Position numbers and translations under genes: made by a program. Below are positions 8,787 to 16,651 of a stretch of 56,288 bases of DNA, piece by piece; the first letter of the stretch is position 1; every line of letters starts with the position of its first letter. The notes under the pieces are model-generated. The model worked only from the letters and a program-made list of their open reading frames with translations, was not told the DNA's origin and ran no database searches. This DNA is from Bacillota bacterium (lineage in GTDB: Bacteria; Bacillota; Clostridia; Peptostreptococcales; Anaerovoracaceae), in the NCBI GenBank assembly GCA_017522185.1, contig JAFWZZ010000033.1, forward strand, positions 1 through 56,288, written 5' to 3'.

Positions 8787-9227
8787 TTATCCCTTCGGAT
8801 AGCTGGATTTCAGCTCGATTTTGTCCGGCAATCCACTGAGCTCTGCCTTTACCACCGAGACCGGGTAACTCTTTACCCGCGCCATGTTCTCCGGTTTTGC
8901 CGGATCCGCAAAATCCGCATAAACGATCAGCTTCGTCCCCTGTTTTTCGCTCACCAGCTCCAGATCCGTAATCTGGATTTCATAGCCGCTGGTCGGCTTT
9001 TCTCCACGCATAGCCAGCACATAAACGTCGTCCCCGACCCTACAGGCCAGCGCCCGTTCGATATCCCTGTAATTTGGGATGATTTCCGCCTCCAGCTCCC
9101 GCGGCATTTCCTTCTCCGACACCGGTTCAAAACCAATCCGGCCGTTTCCGCCATAAACGCCAAAACCGATGATTAATGCAATCAGTACAGCTCCCAGCAC
9201 ACCGATGGCAATCAGTTGTTTCTTCAT
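8787..9227 (-). CDS. Membrane-anchored PrcB-domain protein
   Basis: About 146 residues from the ATG at 9227 (MKKQLIAIGVL), which is preceded by GGAAGGGGCAGG. An N-terminal transmembrane anchor covers residues 5-26; the rest is predicted outside. The segment GEKPTSGYEIQITDLEL followed by YADFADP and a C-terminal YPVSVVKAE strand matches the PrcB C-terminal domain, named for the protease-complex regulator in Treponema. Its target here is unknown, although an S41 protease lies 5 kb away on the same strand. Confidence is moderate because the domain is small. Confidence 0.6.
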   Translation of the reverse strand: MKKQLIAIGVLGAVLIALIIGFGVYGGNGRIGFEPVSEKEMPRELEAEIIPNYRDIERALACRVGDDVYVLAMRGEKPTSGYEIQITDLELVSEKQGTKLIVYADFADPAKPENMARVKSYPVSVVKAELSGLPDKIELKSSYPKG

Positions 9228-9287
9228 GTTCCTGCCCCTTCCAAACACTTTGTTACAGTGTATGCGTCGGGCGGAGCAGGTATGCGT

Positions 9288-10853
9288 TTAATATCGTTTT
9301 CCTGTTCCGTTGCAGGAACCGCATCTTCCGGTCCGATTGCATTTATAGCAGTTTAACTTTTCATTATCCATGGCGAAGCTGTGACGGTATCCGTCACCTC
9401 CGCAGGCTGTGCAGTCACCCGAACCTTTACAAATAGAGCATTCCAAATGGGTCGGTCTCGTCACGCTGCTGTTTGGCACGCCGCTGCCCGATGAGGAACT
9501 GCTGCTTGATGGCGACTTGACAGTTTTCTTTTTCCAGTGTGCATAAAGCTTTGTTGTTGGATAAATGTCCTTCATCTTAGTGGATGCCGTCACCTTGACG
9601 CCGCCAGTCTTCTTGGTGTACCAGCCCTGGAAGGTGTAGCCCTTGCGGGTTGCCTTCGGCAGAGACTTGAACTTGTAATTGTATTTGACTGTAATCGAAG
9701 TCTTCTTACAGGATCCGCCGTTTTTGTACAGTTTCACCGTGAATTTCTTCGTGTTCATGATCCAGCGGGCATACAGCGTCACGTTCTTTTTCACCACATA
9801 CTGTTTGGTGATTTTCACGCCGCCTGTTTTCTTGGTGTACCAGCCCTGGAAGGTGTACCCTTTTCGCGTCGGCGTCGGACAGGAGGCAATGATCTCGCCC
9901 TTCAGCACTTTCTTGGATTTGGTTTTCACTGTCCCGCCGTTTGGCTTAAAGGTTACCGTGCGCCGGTTATCTTCCCAGCGGGCATAGATGGTCTGGCCGT
10001 CTCCATAGGCATATGGTGCGCCGTCCAGCTTTGTGCCGCCGCCCGGATCCGTATACCAGCCCTTGAAGGTATAGTTCTCGCGAGTCGCTTCCGGCAGCTG
10101 CACTGCCATATCCGGCACCGCGAAGAAACTTTCCATGTCGCAGGTTCCGCCGTTGGGATTTAGGAATACTTTGCTTGCATTTGTTGCCCACAGGTTTACG
10201 TTCTTTACCTTATGAACCAGCGCCCCGTAGTAGCCGGTCTCCGCATCAAAACCTATATATGTCAGATCATATAAGTCGCATGGGATATTGCTTTGCGCCA
10301 CCTGGCCGTCTACCGTCACGCTGAGCAGGCCATTGGCGTAGGTGATTTCCGCATGATGCCACGTCTCATCGCAGGATTTGAAAGGATAGTCCTCCGTTGA
10401 AACGTAAGCGATCGACTCCTGCGCCTTCTTCTGCCTGATATAGATATCGCCCTCGTAGTTATCGTAGGTATCGAATTCCACAACATAGTAGTTCTGATAC
10501 GTTGACGTATCCCATACGCCATACTCCGGCACCGGCTGATCCATCATGATGAACTGAATGCCGCCCCGCGCACGCTTATATACATCTCCCATCCAGTAAT
10601 CAAAGGAAATGGTGAAACCGTTCTTCGGATCGATCGGCGTGGTTTTGGAATATACACCGGTCTGATTAGAGCTTACCGTCTCCGTCAGTTGGATGCCGTC
10701 TTCCGTCTCCATCGCATCACCCTGCACAATCCAGTCGGATTCGGCACAGACCGGGGTCGGTGTCAACACAATCAGCGAAACGGCTGCCGCCAGCACCGCC
10801 ATGCAGAGCATATATGTCAAAGTTTTTATTCTGCTTTTCATACTTTTCACCAT
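9288..10853 (-). CDS. Secreted InlB-repeat protein with lectin-like domain and Cys-rich tail
   Basis: 521 residues. A signal peptide runs to about residue 37 (VCAES). Residues 40-230 look like a concanavalin-type lectin/glucanase fold (FTISFDYWMGD, YYVVEFDTYDN, WHHAEITYANGLLSVTVDG). Three InlB B-type (Flg_new) repeats follow at about 232-445, each with PNGG or KNGG and GYTFxGWYT and ending in YARW or YAHW. A Ser-rich linker leads to a tail with four CxxC pairs (CSICKGSGDCTACGGDG, CYKCNRTGRCGSCNGTG), like a DnaJ zinc domain. There is no LPXTG motif or C-terminal membrane anchor. It is likely a wall-associated adhesin. AGGAAGGGACT precedes the chosen ATG. Confidence 0.75.
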   Translation of the reverse strand: MVKSMKSRIKTLTYMLCMAVLAAAVSLIVLTPTPVCAESDWIVQGDAMETEDGIQLTETVSSNQTGVYSKTTPIDPKNGFTISFDYWMGDVYKRARGGIQFIMMDQPVPEYGVWDTSTYQNYYVVEFDTYDNYEGDIYIRQKKAQESIAYVSTEDYPFKSCDETWHHAEITYANGLLSVTVDGQVAQSNIPCDLYDLTYIGFDAETGYYGALVHKVKNVNLWATNASKVFLNPNGGTCDMESFFAVPDMAVQLPEATRENYTFKGWYTDPGGGTKLDGAPYAYGDGQTIYARWEDNRRTVTFKPNGGTVKTKSKKVLKGEIIASCPTPTRKGYTFQGWYTKKTGGVKITKQYVVKKNVTLYARWIMNTKKFTVKLYKNGGSCKKTSITVKYNYKFKSLPKATRKGYTFQGWYTKKTGGVKVTASTKMKDIYPTTKLYAHWKKKTVKSPSSSSSSSGSGVPNSSVTRPTHLECSICKGSGDCTACGGDGYRHSFAMDNEKLNCYKCNRTGRCGSCNGTGKRY

Positions 10854-10969
10854 AGTCCCTTCCTACTTTCCAAAGACTTATGCTTCTAAGCAGATTATAC
10901 AACACATCCCGCGAAAAACGAAGATAAAGAAGATAAAAAGGAGATTAACTGTGCGGCCGTGCGGCTGGA

Positions 10970-11262
10970 AGTTCTAGAAATTTCGGCCTGGAGTTCTAGA
11001 ATTTGGATCCCTGGTATGTTGTTTTCTAGAACTTTACACTCGTCGATTCTAGAAATTCAGTTTGGCCTGCCCGATTTCTAGAAAATATGTCATGAGTGTT
11101 CTAGAATTACAATCGATTCAAGGTGTTTTTCTAGAACTTTAACAAAAAAATCTCTATTTCCGAAGCAGTAGTTCTAGAAACTGACCTGTTCAATCTTTGT
11201 TTTCTAGAATTAAATCAAAAAAGTTCTAGAAAGATAGCCCTTTGTTGTCATTTTTCTAGAAC
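10970..11262. repeat. Array 1: eleven TTCTAGAA sites, alternating orientation and spacing
   Basis: Perfect TTCTAGAA cores start at 10972, 10994, 11024, 11047, 11076, 11099, 11129, 11172, 11202, 11224 and 11254, giving steps of 22, 30, 23, 29, 23, 30, 43, 30, 22 and 30. Flanks give an orientation: GTTCTAGAAA (forward) is followed 30 bp on by TTTCTAGAAC (reverse) in four of five pairs. The 21-22 nt within pairs and 14-15 nt between pairs are all different. The 43-bp step equals one short step plus one further degenerate site. The array fills the gap between the tkt terminator (11320) and the InlB-repeat gene promoter (-10 at 10894-10899). No ORF is present. Confidence 0.9.
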
Positions 11263-11319
11263 TTTTCATATCTTACTTATCCCCCGCCGTTTTCGGCTGG
11301 TTATATCTCCAAAAACACA

Positions 11320-11350
11320 AAAGGCCTCTTCCCCAGGAAGAGACCTTTTT
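11320..11350. terminator. Terminator after split transketolase, usable on both strands
   Basis: AAGGCCTCTTCC pairs with GGAAGAGACCTT around CCA, with an A-run before and a T-run after the stem. It ends the tkt transcript just before array 1. Confidence 0.85.
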
Positions 11351-11363
11351 CGTTCACAATATC

Positions 11364-12290
11364 TTACAGTCCTTTCACAGCCGCAACGATGTCTGCAGCT
11401 GTCATGCCGTATTTTTCTTTTAATTCGTCTGGTTTGCCGGATTCACCGAAGGTGTCGTTCTGGCCAACCATTGCCATCATGCAAGGGCAGTTCTTTACAA
11501 CCACTTCTGCAACTGCACTGCCCAGGCCGCCGATCACGGAGTGTTCTTCGGCAGTTACGATTTTGCCGCATTCGGATGCAGCCTTGATGATGATTTCTTC
11601 ATCTAATGGCTTGATGGTATGGATGTCGATGACACGAGCCTCAATGCCCTCTTCAGCCAAAGACTCTGCTACCTTCATGGCTTCTGCCACCATGATGCCA
11701 GTTGCGATGATTGCAACGTCACCGCCGGCTCTAAGTTCGTGGCCTTTGCCCAGCACGATGTCTGCGGATTCATCGTAGAACACAGGAACGGATGCTCTGC
11801 CTAAACGAACGTAAGCAGGACCTTCGAATGCGCAAACCTGCTTCATCAGCTTCATTGCGCTGACGCCGTCGGATGGGTTTACCACAGTCATGCCCGGAAT
11901 GGTTCTCATCAGGGCGATGTCTTCGAAAGTCTGGTGGCTGGCACCGTCTTCCCCTACTGTGATACCTGCATGTGTTGCACAAACCTTTACGTTTGCGCCT
12001 GTATAGCCGATAGAGTTTCTGATGATTTCAAAAGCTCTGCCGGATGCGAACATGGCGAATGTGGATGCACATACAACCTTGCCGGACAGTGCCAGACCGG
12101 CTGCCGTGCCATATAAATTCTGTTCAGCGATACCCATGTTGAAGAATCTTTCAGGGTATACCTTCTGGAAGTCGCCTGTCTTTGTAGACTTGGAAAGGTC
12201 GGCGTCCATAACGATCAGATTCGGATTTTCTGCTCCGATTTCAACGAGTGCCTTACCGTAAGCTTCTCTTGTTGCCATCTTATCTGCCAT
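11364..12290 (-). CDS. Transketolase, C-terminal subunit
   Basis: About 308 residues, the pyrimidine-binding plus C-terminal domain half of a split transketolase. Visible motifs include MGIAEQNLYGTAAGLA (catalytic Glu of the Pyr domain), THAGITVGEDGASHQ and TIPGMTVVNPSD; the C-terminal domain begins near residue 190. With the partner subunit upstream it moves two-carbon units between sugar phosphates in the non-oxidative pentose phosphate pathway. The ATG at 12290 overlaps the TAA of the upstream subunit (TAATG), so the two are translated in a coupled way. A start two codons earlier is possible. Confidence 0.92.
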   Translation of the reverse strand: MADKMATREAYGKALVEIGAENPNLIVMDADLSKSTKTGDFQKVYPERFFNMGIAEQNLYGTAAGLALSGKVVCASTFAMFASGRAFEIIRNSIGYTGANVKVCATHAGITVGEDGASHQTFEDIALMRTIPGMTVVNPSDGVSAMKLMKQVCAFEGPAYVRLGRASVPVFYDESADIVLGKGHELRAGGDVAIIATGIMVAEAMKVAESLAEEGIEARVIDIHTIKPLDEEIIIKAASECGKIVTAEEHSVIGGLGSAVAEVVVKNCPCMMAMVGQNDTFGESGKPDELKEKYGMTAADIVAAVKGL

Positions 12291-13108
12291 TACCATTCAC
12301 CTCCCAGTTCTGCTACTGCCTGTTTTGCTTCCTCTTCGCTTGGCGCCTTGCCGTGCCATCCTGCCTGGTTTTCCATGAAGGAAACGCCCTTGCCCTTTAC
12401 GGTCTTTGCTAAGATTGCAGTCGGCTTGCCCTTGCATGCGCGCGCCTGATCAAAAGCATCAAAGATTTCATCAAAATTATGTCCATCGATGCAGACAACA
12501 TTCCAGCCGAAAGCTGCGAATTTTTCATCGATAGGCTTTACCTTCATAACGTCGTCGTTGTCGCCATCGATCTGCAGACCGTTGAAGTCCACGATGGCAA
12601 CCAGGTTGTCCAGACCGTAGTGGGCTGCAGACATCACTGCTTCCCAAACCAGGCCTTCCTGGATTTCGCCGTCACCCAGCAGGGTATAAACTCTGCCCGG
12701 ATTCTTGTCAATCTTGTTTGCCAGTGCCATACCAACGCTGACAGAGATGCCCTGACCTAAAGAACCTGTGGACATTTCCACGCCAGGTACTTTGTGCATG
12801 TTTGGATGTCCCTGGAAGATGCTTCCCATCTTACGCAGGCTCATCATGTCTTCTACAGGGTAATAGCCTCTTTCAGCCAGTGCAGCGTACTGCACAGGAC
12901 CTGCATGTCCCTTGGATAAGATGAACTTGTCTCTGTCTGCCTTCTTTGGCTCAGCAGGGTCGATGTTCATTTCCTTGAAATACAGTGCGGTCACGATGTC
13001 TGCCGCAGATAAGGAGCCGCCCGGATGGCCGGATCCTGCCTTATGTATTGCGCGGACTACATCGATTCTGACTCTTGCAGCCACTTCTTCAAAATGTTTG
13101 TTCGCCAT
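12290..13108 (-). CDS. Transketolase, N-terminal (thiamine-diphosphate) subunit
   Basis: 272 residues forming the PP domain of a split transketolase. GSGHPGGSLSAADIVTALYF at about 25-45 and GDGEIQEGLVWEA at about 143-155 (the Mg/ThDP motif GDGx(n)N continued by IVDFNGLQIDG) are clear. The catalytic site forms at the interface with the C-terminal subunit, encoded next. It has a GGAGGATAATC ribosome site and starts 68 bp after mazF on the same strand. Confidence 0.93.
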   Translation of the reverse strand: MANKHFEEVAARVRIDVVRAIHKAGSGHPGGSLSAADIVTALYFKEMNIDPAEPKKADRDKFILSKGHAGPVQYAALAERGYYPVEDMMSLRKMGSIFQGHPNMHKVPGVEMSTGSLGQGISVSVGMALANKIDKNPGRVYTLLGDGEIQEGLVWEAVMSAAHYGLDNLVAIVDFNGLQIDGDNDDVMKVKPIDEKFAAFGWNVVCIDGHNFDEIFDAFDQARACKGKPTAILAKTVKGKGVSFMENQAGWHGKAPSEEEAKQAVAELGGEW

Positions 13109-13176
13109 GATTATCCTCCATTTTATCTATTTGATGGGGGAAACTGCTTTTTCAGCTCCCCCCACGAAATCAAAAA

Positions 13177-13524
13177 TCATTCTTTCATCCCCAGACTGAT
13201 ACCCAGCGCACGGTCTACTCCCGGCATCTGGTCCTCGCTGAGGGTACCAATGTGCTCCTTCAGTCTCTGCTTGTCGATGGTACGCAGCTGTTCCAGCAGC
13301 ACCACCGAATTCTTACTGAGTCCTCCACTGGAGGCCCTGAGTTCTACATGGGTCGGCAATTTTGCCTTATTAATCTGTGATGTTACAGCCGCCACGATGA
13401 TGGTGGGACTGTATTTGTTTCCTACGTCGTTTTGAACTACAAGTACTGGTCTGACTCCCCCTTGTTCAGAGCCAACAACGGGACTCAGATCTGCAAAGAA
13501 AAGGTCTCCCTTCTTTACGATCAA
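13177..13524 (-). CDS. mazF: MazF/PemK-type mRNA interferase (NdoA-like)
   Basis: About 115 residues. The best start is a TTG at 13524, eight bases after AAGGAG, giving [16 protein letters not shown], which matches NdoA N-termini; a TTG three codons earlier is too near the ribosome site. The conserved [38 protein letters not shown] and [13 protein letters not shown] segments are intact, so the enzyme should cleave mRNA at short sequence-specific sites. In Bacillus the antitoxin gene lies directly upstream; here the upstream gene is nnrD, 19 bp away, and no small antitoxin ORF is visible. The antitoxin must be elsewhere or absent. Confidence 0.92.
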   Translation of the reverse strand: MIVKKGDLFFADLSPVVGSEQGGVRPVLVVQNDVGNKYSPTIIVAAVTSQINKAKLPTHVELRASSGGLSKNSVVLLEQLRTIDKQRLKEHIGTLSEDQMPGVDRALGISLGMKE

Positions 13525-13543
13525 GTCCAACACTCCTTACTTT

Positions 13544-14395
13544 CTAGATAGTCAATTCTTTCAAGGCAAAAGGGACATAATCAGCAATATCACTGGCGGT
13601 GAGTCCGTACTCTCCCACATGCTCCGCAGCCATGTCTCCCGCAAGACCGTGTACAAAGACGCCGGCCCGCGCCGCATCGCCAGCCGCCATGCCCAGGCCC
13701 GCAAAGGATGCGATCACGCCTGTCAGAACATCACCGGAGCCGGCTGTGGCCATTCCAGGATTTCCTGTAGTATTAATATATGCTTCATCGGCAGAAAGGG
13801 CCACGATGGTGCCGGCACCTTTCATGACGATAATAGACCGATACTTGTCCATCAAAGCTGCCGCCAATTCTTCCCGGCTCAGCTCCCCGTCTGCAGCTTG
13901 TCCACCCAGCAGTCTTCTTGCTTCTCCCACATGGGGCGTCATGATAACTTTGGCGCGGGTTTCTCTGATCAAAGCCTGCAGATCAGGCTCTGCCGCCACG
14001 GCGTTGAGTCCGTCGGCGTCGATGATTACAGGGCCGTCATAAGAAGACAGCACTGCGTGCAGCATCGCTTTCGTGTCTCCGCCGGTCCCAAGACCCGGTC
14101 CGATGGCTACAGCATCATACTGCGATAAGTCACTCTTTACCTTGTCCCAGGACTTACAAATGCCTTCCGGTACGGAAATCTGCAGCACCGGATAGATGCG
14201 GCGGTCCGTGCAGGTGTACACCAGGCCGCTGCCGCTTTTGATGGCCGCTTTGGTGCAGAAAATGGCGGCGCCTGCCATTTCCTCCGAGCCGCAGATCAAA
14301 AGCACCCGTCCGCAATCCCCTTTATGTATGTCCCGAGGTCGCTTCTTAATGACAGTATGGACAAAATCTCTATCTGTTAAACCTAAAATTTTCAT
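13544..14395 (-). CDS. nnrD: ADP/ATP-dependent NAD(P)H-hydrate dehydratase, stand-alone (NnrD)
   Basis: About 283 residues of the ribokinase-like YjeF C-terminal domain that repairs damaged NAD(P)H hydrates. Visible are GRVLLICGSEEMAGAA near the start, IGPGLGTG, VIIDADGLNAVA, TPHVGEARRL and the nucleotide site NTTGNPGMATAGSGDVL at about 215-231. The epimerase half (NnrE) found fused in many bacteria is missing. The start at 14395 (MKILGLTD) follows the lipoprotein stop directly; a start four codons earlier lacks a ribosome site. It sits between a lipoprotein gene and mazF in the mgtE-to-tkt run. Confidence 0.9.
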   Translation of the reverse strand: MKILGLTDRDFVHTVIKKRPRDIHKGDCGRVLLICGSEEMAGAAIFCTKAAIKSGSGLVYTCTDRRIYPVLQISVPEGICKSWDKVKSDLSQYDAVAIGPGLGTGGDTKAMLHAVLSSYDGPVIIDADGLNAVAAEPDLQALIRETRAKVIMTPHVGEARRLLGGQAADGELSREELAAALMDKYRSIIVMKGAGTIVALSADEAYINTTGNPGMATAGSGDVLTGVIASFAGLGMAAGDAARAGVFVHGLAGDMAAEHVGEYGLTASDIADYVPFALKELTI

Positions 14396-14397
14396 GT

Positions 14398-14850
14398 TTA
14401 TTCCCATCGTTCGAAGACAAGGGTAGAAACGCTGCCTCTGTCGTTCTCACAGCTTAGATACAGCAGCTCAGTTCCATCTTCCTCATGGAAGCTGTACTTC
14501 AGCTGCCCGTCTTCGGTGATTCCTAAAATATACCATAAATACGGTGGGTCAAAATCGTCCGACTCACAGTCCAGTTGGATAACGCCCCCACCGTCCGGGT
14601 ACAACTTCCCCGCCATGCCGGGATTTCCCGCCTCTACATCGTACAGGCTGAACGTTCCATCTTCTTCCACGCGGAGACTCAGATAGCCGACATATAAGGC
14701 GTCTTCTGTACCCCGTTCTTCCAGCGCACTTTCCTGACAGTTCCAGCTGCCCACAAAAGGCGCCAGGGCCTCTTTGTTCAGTTCCGGCCCGCATGCACCC
14801 AGCGCACAGGCCAGGATGCAGCAGCAGAGCAGCGCAATAAGTTTCTTCAT
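14398..14850 (-). CDS. Small predicted lipoprotein
   Basis: About 150 residues. The N-terminus MKKLIALLCCCILACALGAC has a lipobox (LGAC) with the modified Cys near residue 20. The mature part is beta-rich with SWNCQESALEERGTEDALYVGYL and repeated Asp/Glu-Gly turns, resembling lipocalin-like stability domains, but I do not recognise a family. Start chosen at 14850, seven bases after AGGAG. It lies 11 bp after mgtE and directly before nnrD. Confidence 0.7.
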   Translation of the reverse strand: MKKLIALLCCCILACALGACGPELNKEALAPFVGSWNCQESALEERGTEDALYVGYLSLRVEEDGTFSLYDVEAGNPGMAGKLYPDGGGVIQLDCESDDFDPPYLWYILGITEDGQLKYSFHEEDGTELLYLSCENDRGSVSTLVFERWE

Positions 14851-14861
14851 TGTCATTCTCC

Positions 14862-16265
14862 TTACAGTCCCAGAATCACCGTCGCCATGGCAAAGAAGAT
14901 GCCCAGCGCGATGATATCAGATACGGATGAGATGGCCGGATTCGCAATCAACGCAGGGTCCAGCTTGAACTTCTTAACTAACAACGGCACCATGGAGCCG
15001 ATAATTTTTGCGATGATAACGATGCCCAGGATAGAGATGGATACGGTCAGACCAATCCATACGCCGTTGCCGTCCAGCCAGCAGACTCTGGCAAAGTTCA
15101 CGATGCTGAGCACGAGCCCGATCAGTGCGCCGACACGGAATTCCTTCCAAAGAATTTTCAGCGCGTCGGATGTGTCCACCTCGTCTGTGGCAAGACCACG
15201 GATAATCAAAGTGGATGCCTGGGAGCCTGTATTCCCGCCGGTACCCATCAGCATTGGCATATAGGATACCAGACAGATGACTTCAGACAGCTTGGCCTCA
15301 AACCCGGTGATAATCATACCGGTGAAGATGTAGGCAATCATCAGGACAATAAGCCACGGAAGACGGTTCAGGGCATGCTGCCACACGGAAACGTCCAGGT
15401 AGTCTTTGTCGGAGTCCTCAAAGTCGATAACCCCGTTCATCAGCTCGAAGTCCTCGGTGGTTTCTTCTTCAATAACGTCCAGGATGTCGTCGACGGTGAC
15501 GATACCCACCAGACGCTGTTCATTATCTACAACCGGCAGTGCCAGGTAGCCGTACTTCTTAAAGTCTTCGGATACTTCTTCCTGGTCATCAAAAACGTGG
15601 GCGAAGACAAATTCCGTACGCATGATGTTTTTGATTTTTTCTTCGTCCGGTGCGATTACCAGTGTGGCAAGAGAAACGATACCGATCAGCTTACGGCCGA
15701 AGTCTCTTACGTAACAGGTATAGATGGTTTCCGCTTCCATGCCTTCTTTCTTGATATGGTCGAGGGCCTGGCGGACGCTCCATTCTTTGTCCAGACTGAT
15801 GTATTCCGGCGTCATGATGCTGCCGGCACAGTCGTCAGGATAGTTCAGGAAGGTATTGATTAATTTTCTTTCCTGTTTTGGTGTCTTTTCTAAGATCTGG
15901 TTGACGATGTTGGCAGGCAGTTCCTCCAGCATGTCAATCTTATCGTCAAAGTCCATCTCGCCGATGATGAAGTTGATTTCCTTATCGGTGATGCGGTTGA
16001 CGATTTCCACCTGGTCGTCAGATGGCAGTTCTGCGAAGACGTCGACAGAGATGGCTTTCGGAAGCAGACGGAACAGAACGATGCTGCGTTCGTAGTCGTA
16101 TTCTTCCGTGATTTCTTCCAGCATTTCTGCGATATCTACCGCGTTGTATTTCAGGAGTTCATCTCTGGCCTGGAAGTACTTCTTTTCTTCCAGCAGGCCG
16201 TAGATTTTTTCCAGGGATTCTTCCATCAGTAAATCTGTATCAGGAAGCAGGATTCTGTTTTCCAT
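14862..16265 (-). CDS. mgtE: Magnesium transporter MgtE
   Basis: 467 residues. Order of parts: MgtE N-domain (about 20-130, LFRLLPKAISVDVFAELPSD), two CBS domains (about 135-260, CAGSIMTPEYISL and GYLALPVVDNEQRLVGIVTVDDILD), a plug helix and five membrane helices (about 285-467). GTGGNTGSQASTL at about 345-357 is the conserved membrane signature. Inner-membrane Mg2+ channel gated by Mg2+ binding to the CBS domains. The ATG at 16265 is placed eight bases after AGAGAGG. A leader of about 190 nt with a small ORF and a strong hairpin precedes it and may regulate it. Confidence 0.95.
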   Translation of the reverse strand: MENRILLPDTDLLMEESLEKIYGLLEEKKYFQARDELLKYNAVDIAEMLEEITEEYDYERSIVLFRLLPKAISVDVFAELPSDDQVEIVNRITDKEINFIIGEMDFDDKIDMLEELPANIVNQILEKTPKQERKLINTFLNYPDDCAGSIMTPEYISLDKEWSVRQALDHIKKEGMEAETIYTCYVRDFGRKLIGIVSLATLVIAPDEEKIKNIMRTEFVFAHVFDDQEEVSEDFKKYGYLALPVVDNEQRLVGIVTVDDILDVIEEETTEDFELMNGVIDFEDSDKDYLDVSVWQHALNRLPWLIVLMIAYIFTGMIITGFEAKLSEVICLVSYMPMLMGTGGNTGSQASTLIIRGLATDEVDTSDALKILWKEFRVGALIGLVLSIVNFARVCWLDGNGVWIGLTVSISILGIVIIAKIIGSMVPLLVKKFKLDPALIANPAISSVSDIIALGIFFAMATVILGL

Positions 16266-16284
16266 AGGCATTTCCTCTCTTTCT

Positions 16285-16320
16285 CGTCAGTTTCCCCTTT
16301 GCCGGAGAAACAAATTGACG
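16285..16320 (-). promoter_or_regulatory. Stable hairpin just before the mgtE ribosome site
   Basis: On the minus strand CGTCA..GTTTCTCC pairs with GGGGAAAC..TGACG around GGCAAA, a 13-bp stem with a 4-nt bulge. It ends about 15 bases before the mgtE ribosome-binding site and directly follows the 25-codon leader ORF, the layout of a translation-coupled leader. No T-run follows, so it is not a plain terminator. Confidence 0.55.
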
Positions 16321-16340
16321 CAGACAGAAACGCTCTGAAT

Positions 16341-16418
16341 CTATTTCTCCAGCGAAGACAGGGTGATCTTCTTCGGTTGCACAAAAGATATTCGGTTAGG
16401 GACAGGCCCGTTATCCAT
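16341..16418 (-). CDS. 25-codon leader ORF upstream of mgtE
   Basis: ATG at 16418 follows AAGGAAG by seven bases and gives 25 residues: MDNGPVPNRISFV, then QPKKITLSSLEK and TAG. It lies inside the mgtE transcript leader, about 40 nt after the predicted start site and 75 nt before mgtE. Three prolines and an early Asp recall Mg-responsive leader peptides of enteric mgtA/mgtCBR, in which ribosome stalling on Pro/acidic codons controls downstream structure. That comparison is inference. It could also be an unrelated small protein or chance. Confidence 0.45.
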   Translation of the reverse strand: MDNGPVPNRISFVQPKKITLSSLEK

Positions 16419-16464
16419 GTCTTCACTTCCTTTCGTTTGATTTTTGAACATATTTTAACATCTT

Positions 16465-16494
16465 ATTCTACCACTTTTCCATGTAACTTGGCAA
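16465..16494 (-). promoter_or_regulatory. Promoter of the mgtE run
   Basis: Minus strand -35 TTGCCA (16489-16494) and -10 TAGAAT (16465-16470), 18 bp apart. It predicts a transcript start near 16458 and a leader of about 190 nt. Confidence 0.6.
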
Positions 16495-16525
16495 CTATAG
16501 AAAAACTGGGAAAATGATTTTTTAT

Positions 16526-16540
16526 ACCCCTGACGGGGGT
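16526..16540. promoter_or_regulatory. ACCCC-N5-GGGGT dyad touching the gdhA -35 box
   Basis: ACCCC at 16526-16530 is mirrored by GGGGT at 16536-16540. The last base is the first base of the gdhA -35 hexamer, so a bound protein would affect RNA polymerase. A small operator or an activator site is possible; the protein is unknown. Confidence 0.35.
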
Positions 16541-16568
16541 TGACGAAAAATATCCAAAGTGCTATAGT
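16540..16568 (+). promoter_or_regulatory. Strong sigma-A promoter of gdhA
   Basis: TTGACG (16540-16545), 17-bp spacer, TATAGT (16563-16568). Only one mismatch per hexamer to the consensus, fitting a highly expressed gene. Confidence 0.8.
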
Positions 16569-16651
16569 TTAAGTAACGTATAAATATATTCGTCGATTTT
16601 TTCGTGCGAGTATTTTTAGTGAATAAGAGAACAGAAAAGAGGAGATTACCA

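Noticed and set aside
10970-11262. Arrays as TIGR-type guide arrays, parS clusters or DnaA-box origins
   Set aside because: No box C/D-like words or Nop-domain gene, no parS 16-mer, and no TTATNCACA-type boxes or dnaA/dnaN genes nearby.
16226-16426. 66-codon ORF starting with GTG across the mgtE leader
   Set aside because: It runs into mgtE in another frame and has no better ribosome site than the 25-codon ATG ORF; composition looks non-coding.
16266-16460. M-box (Mg2+) riboswitch before mgtE
   Set aside because: None of the conserved M-box core words is present in the leader; the leader holds a small ORF and a single hairpin instead.
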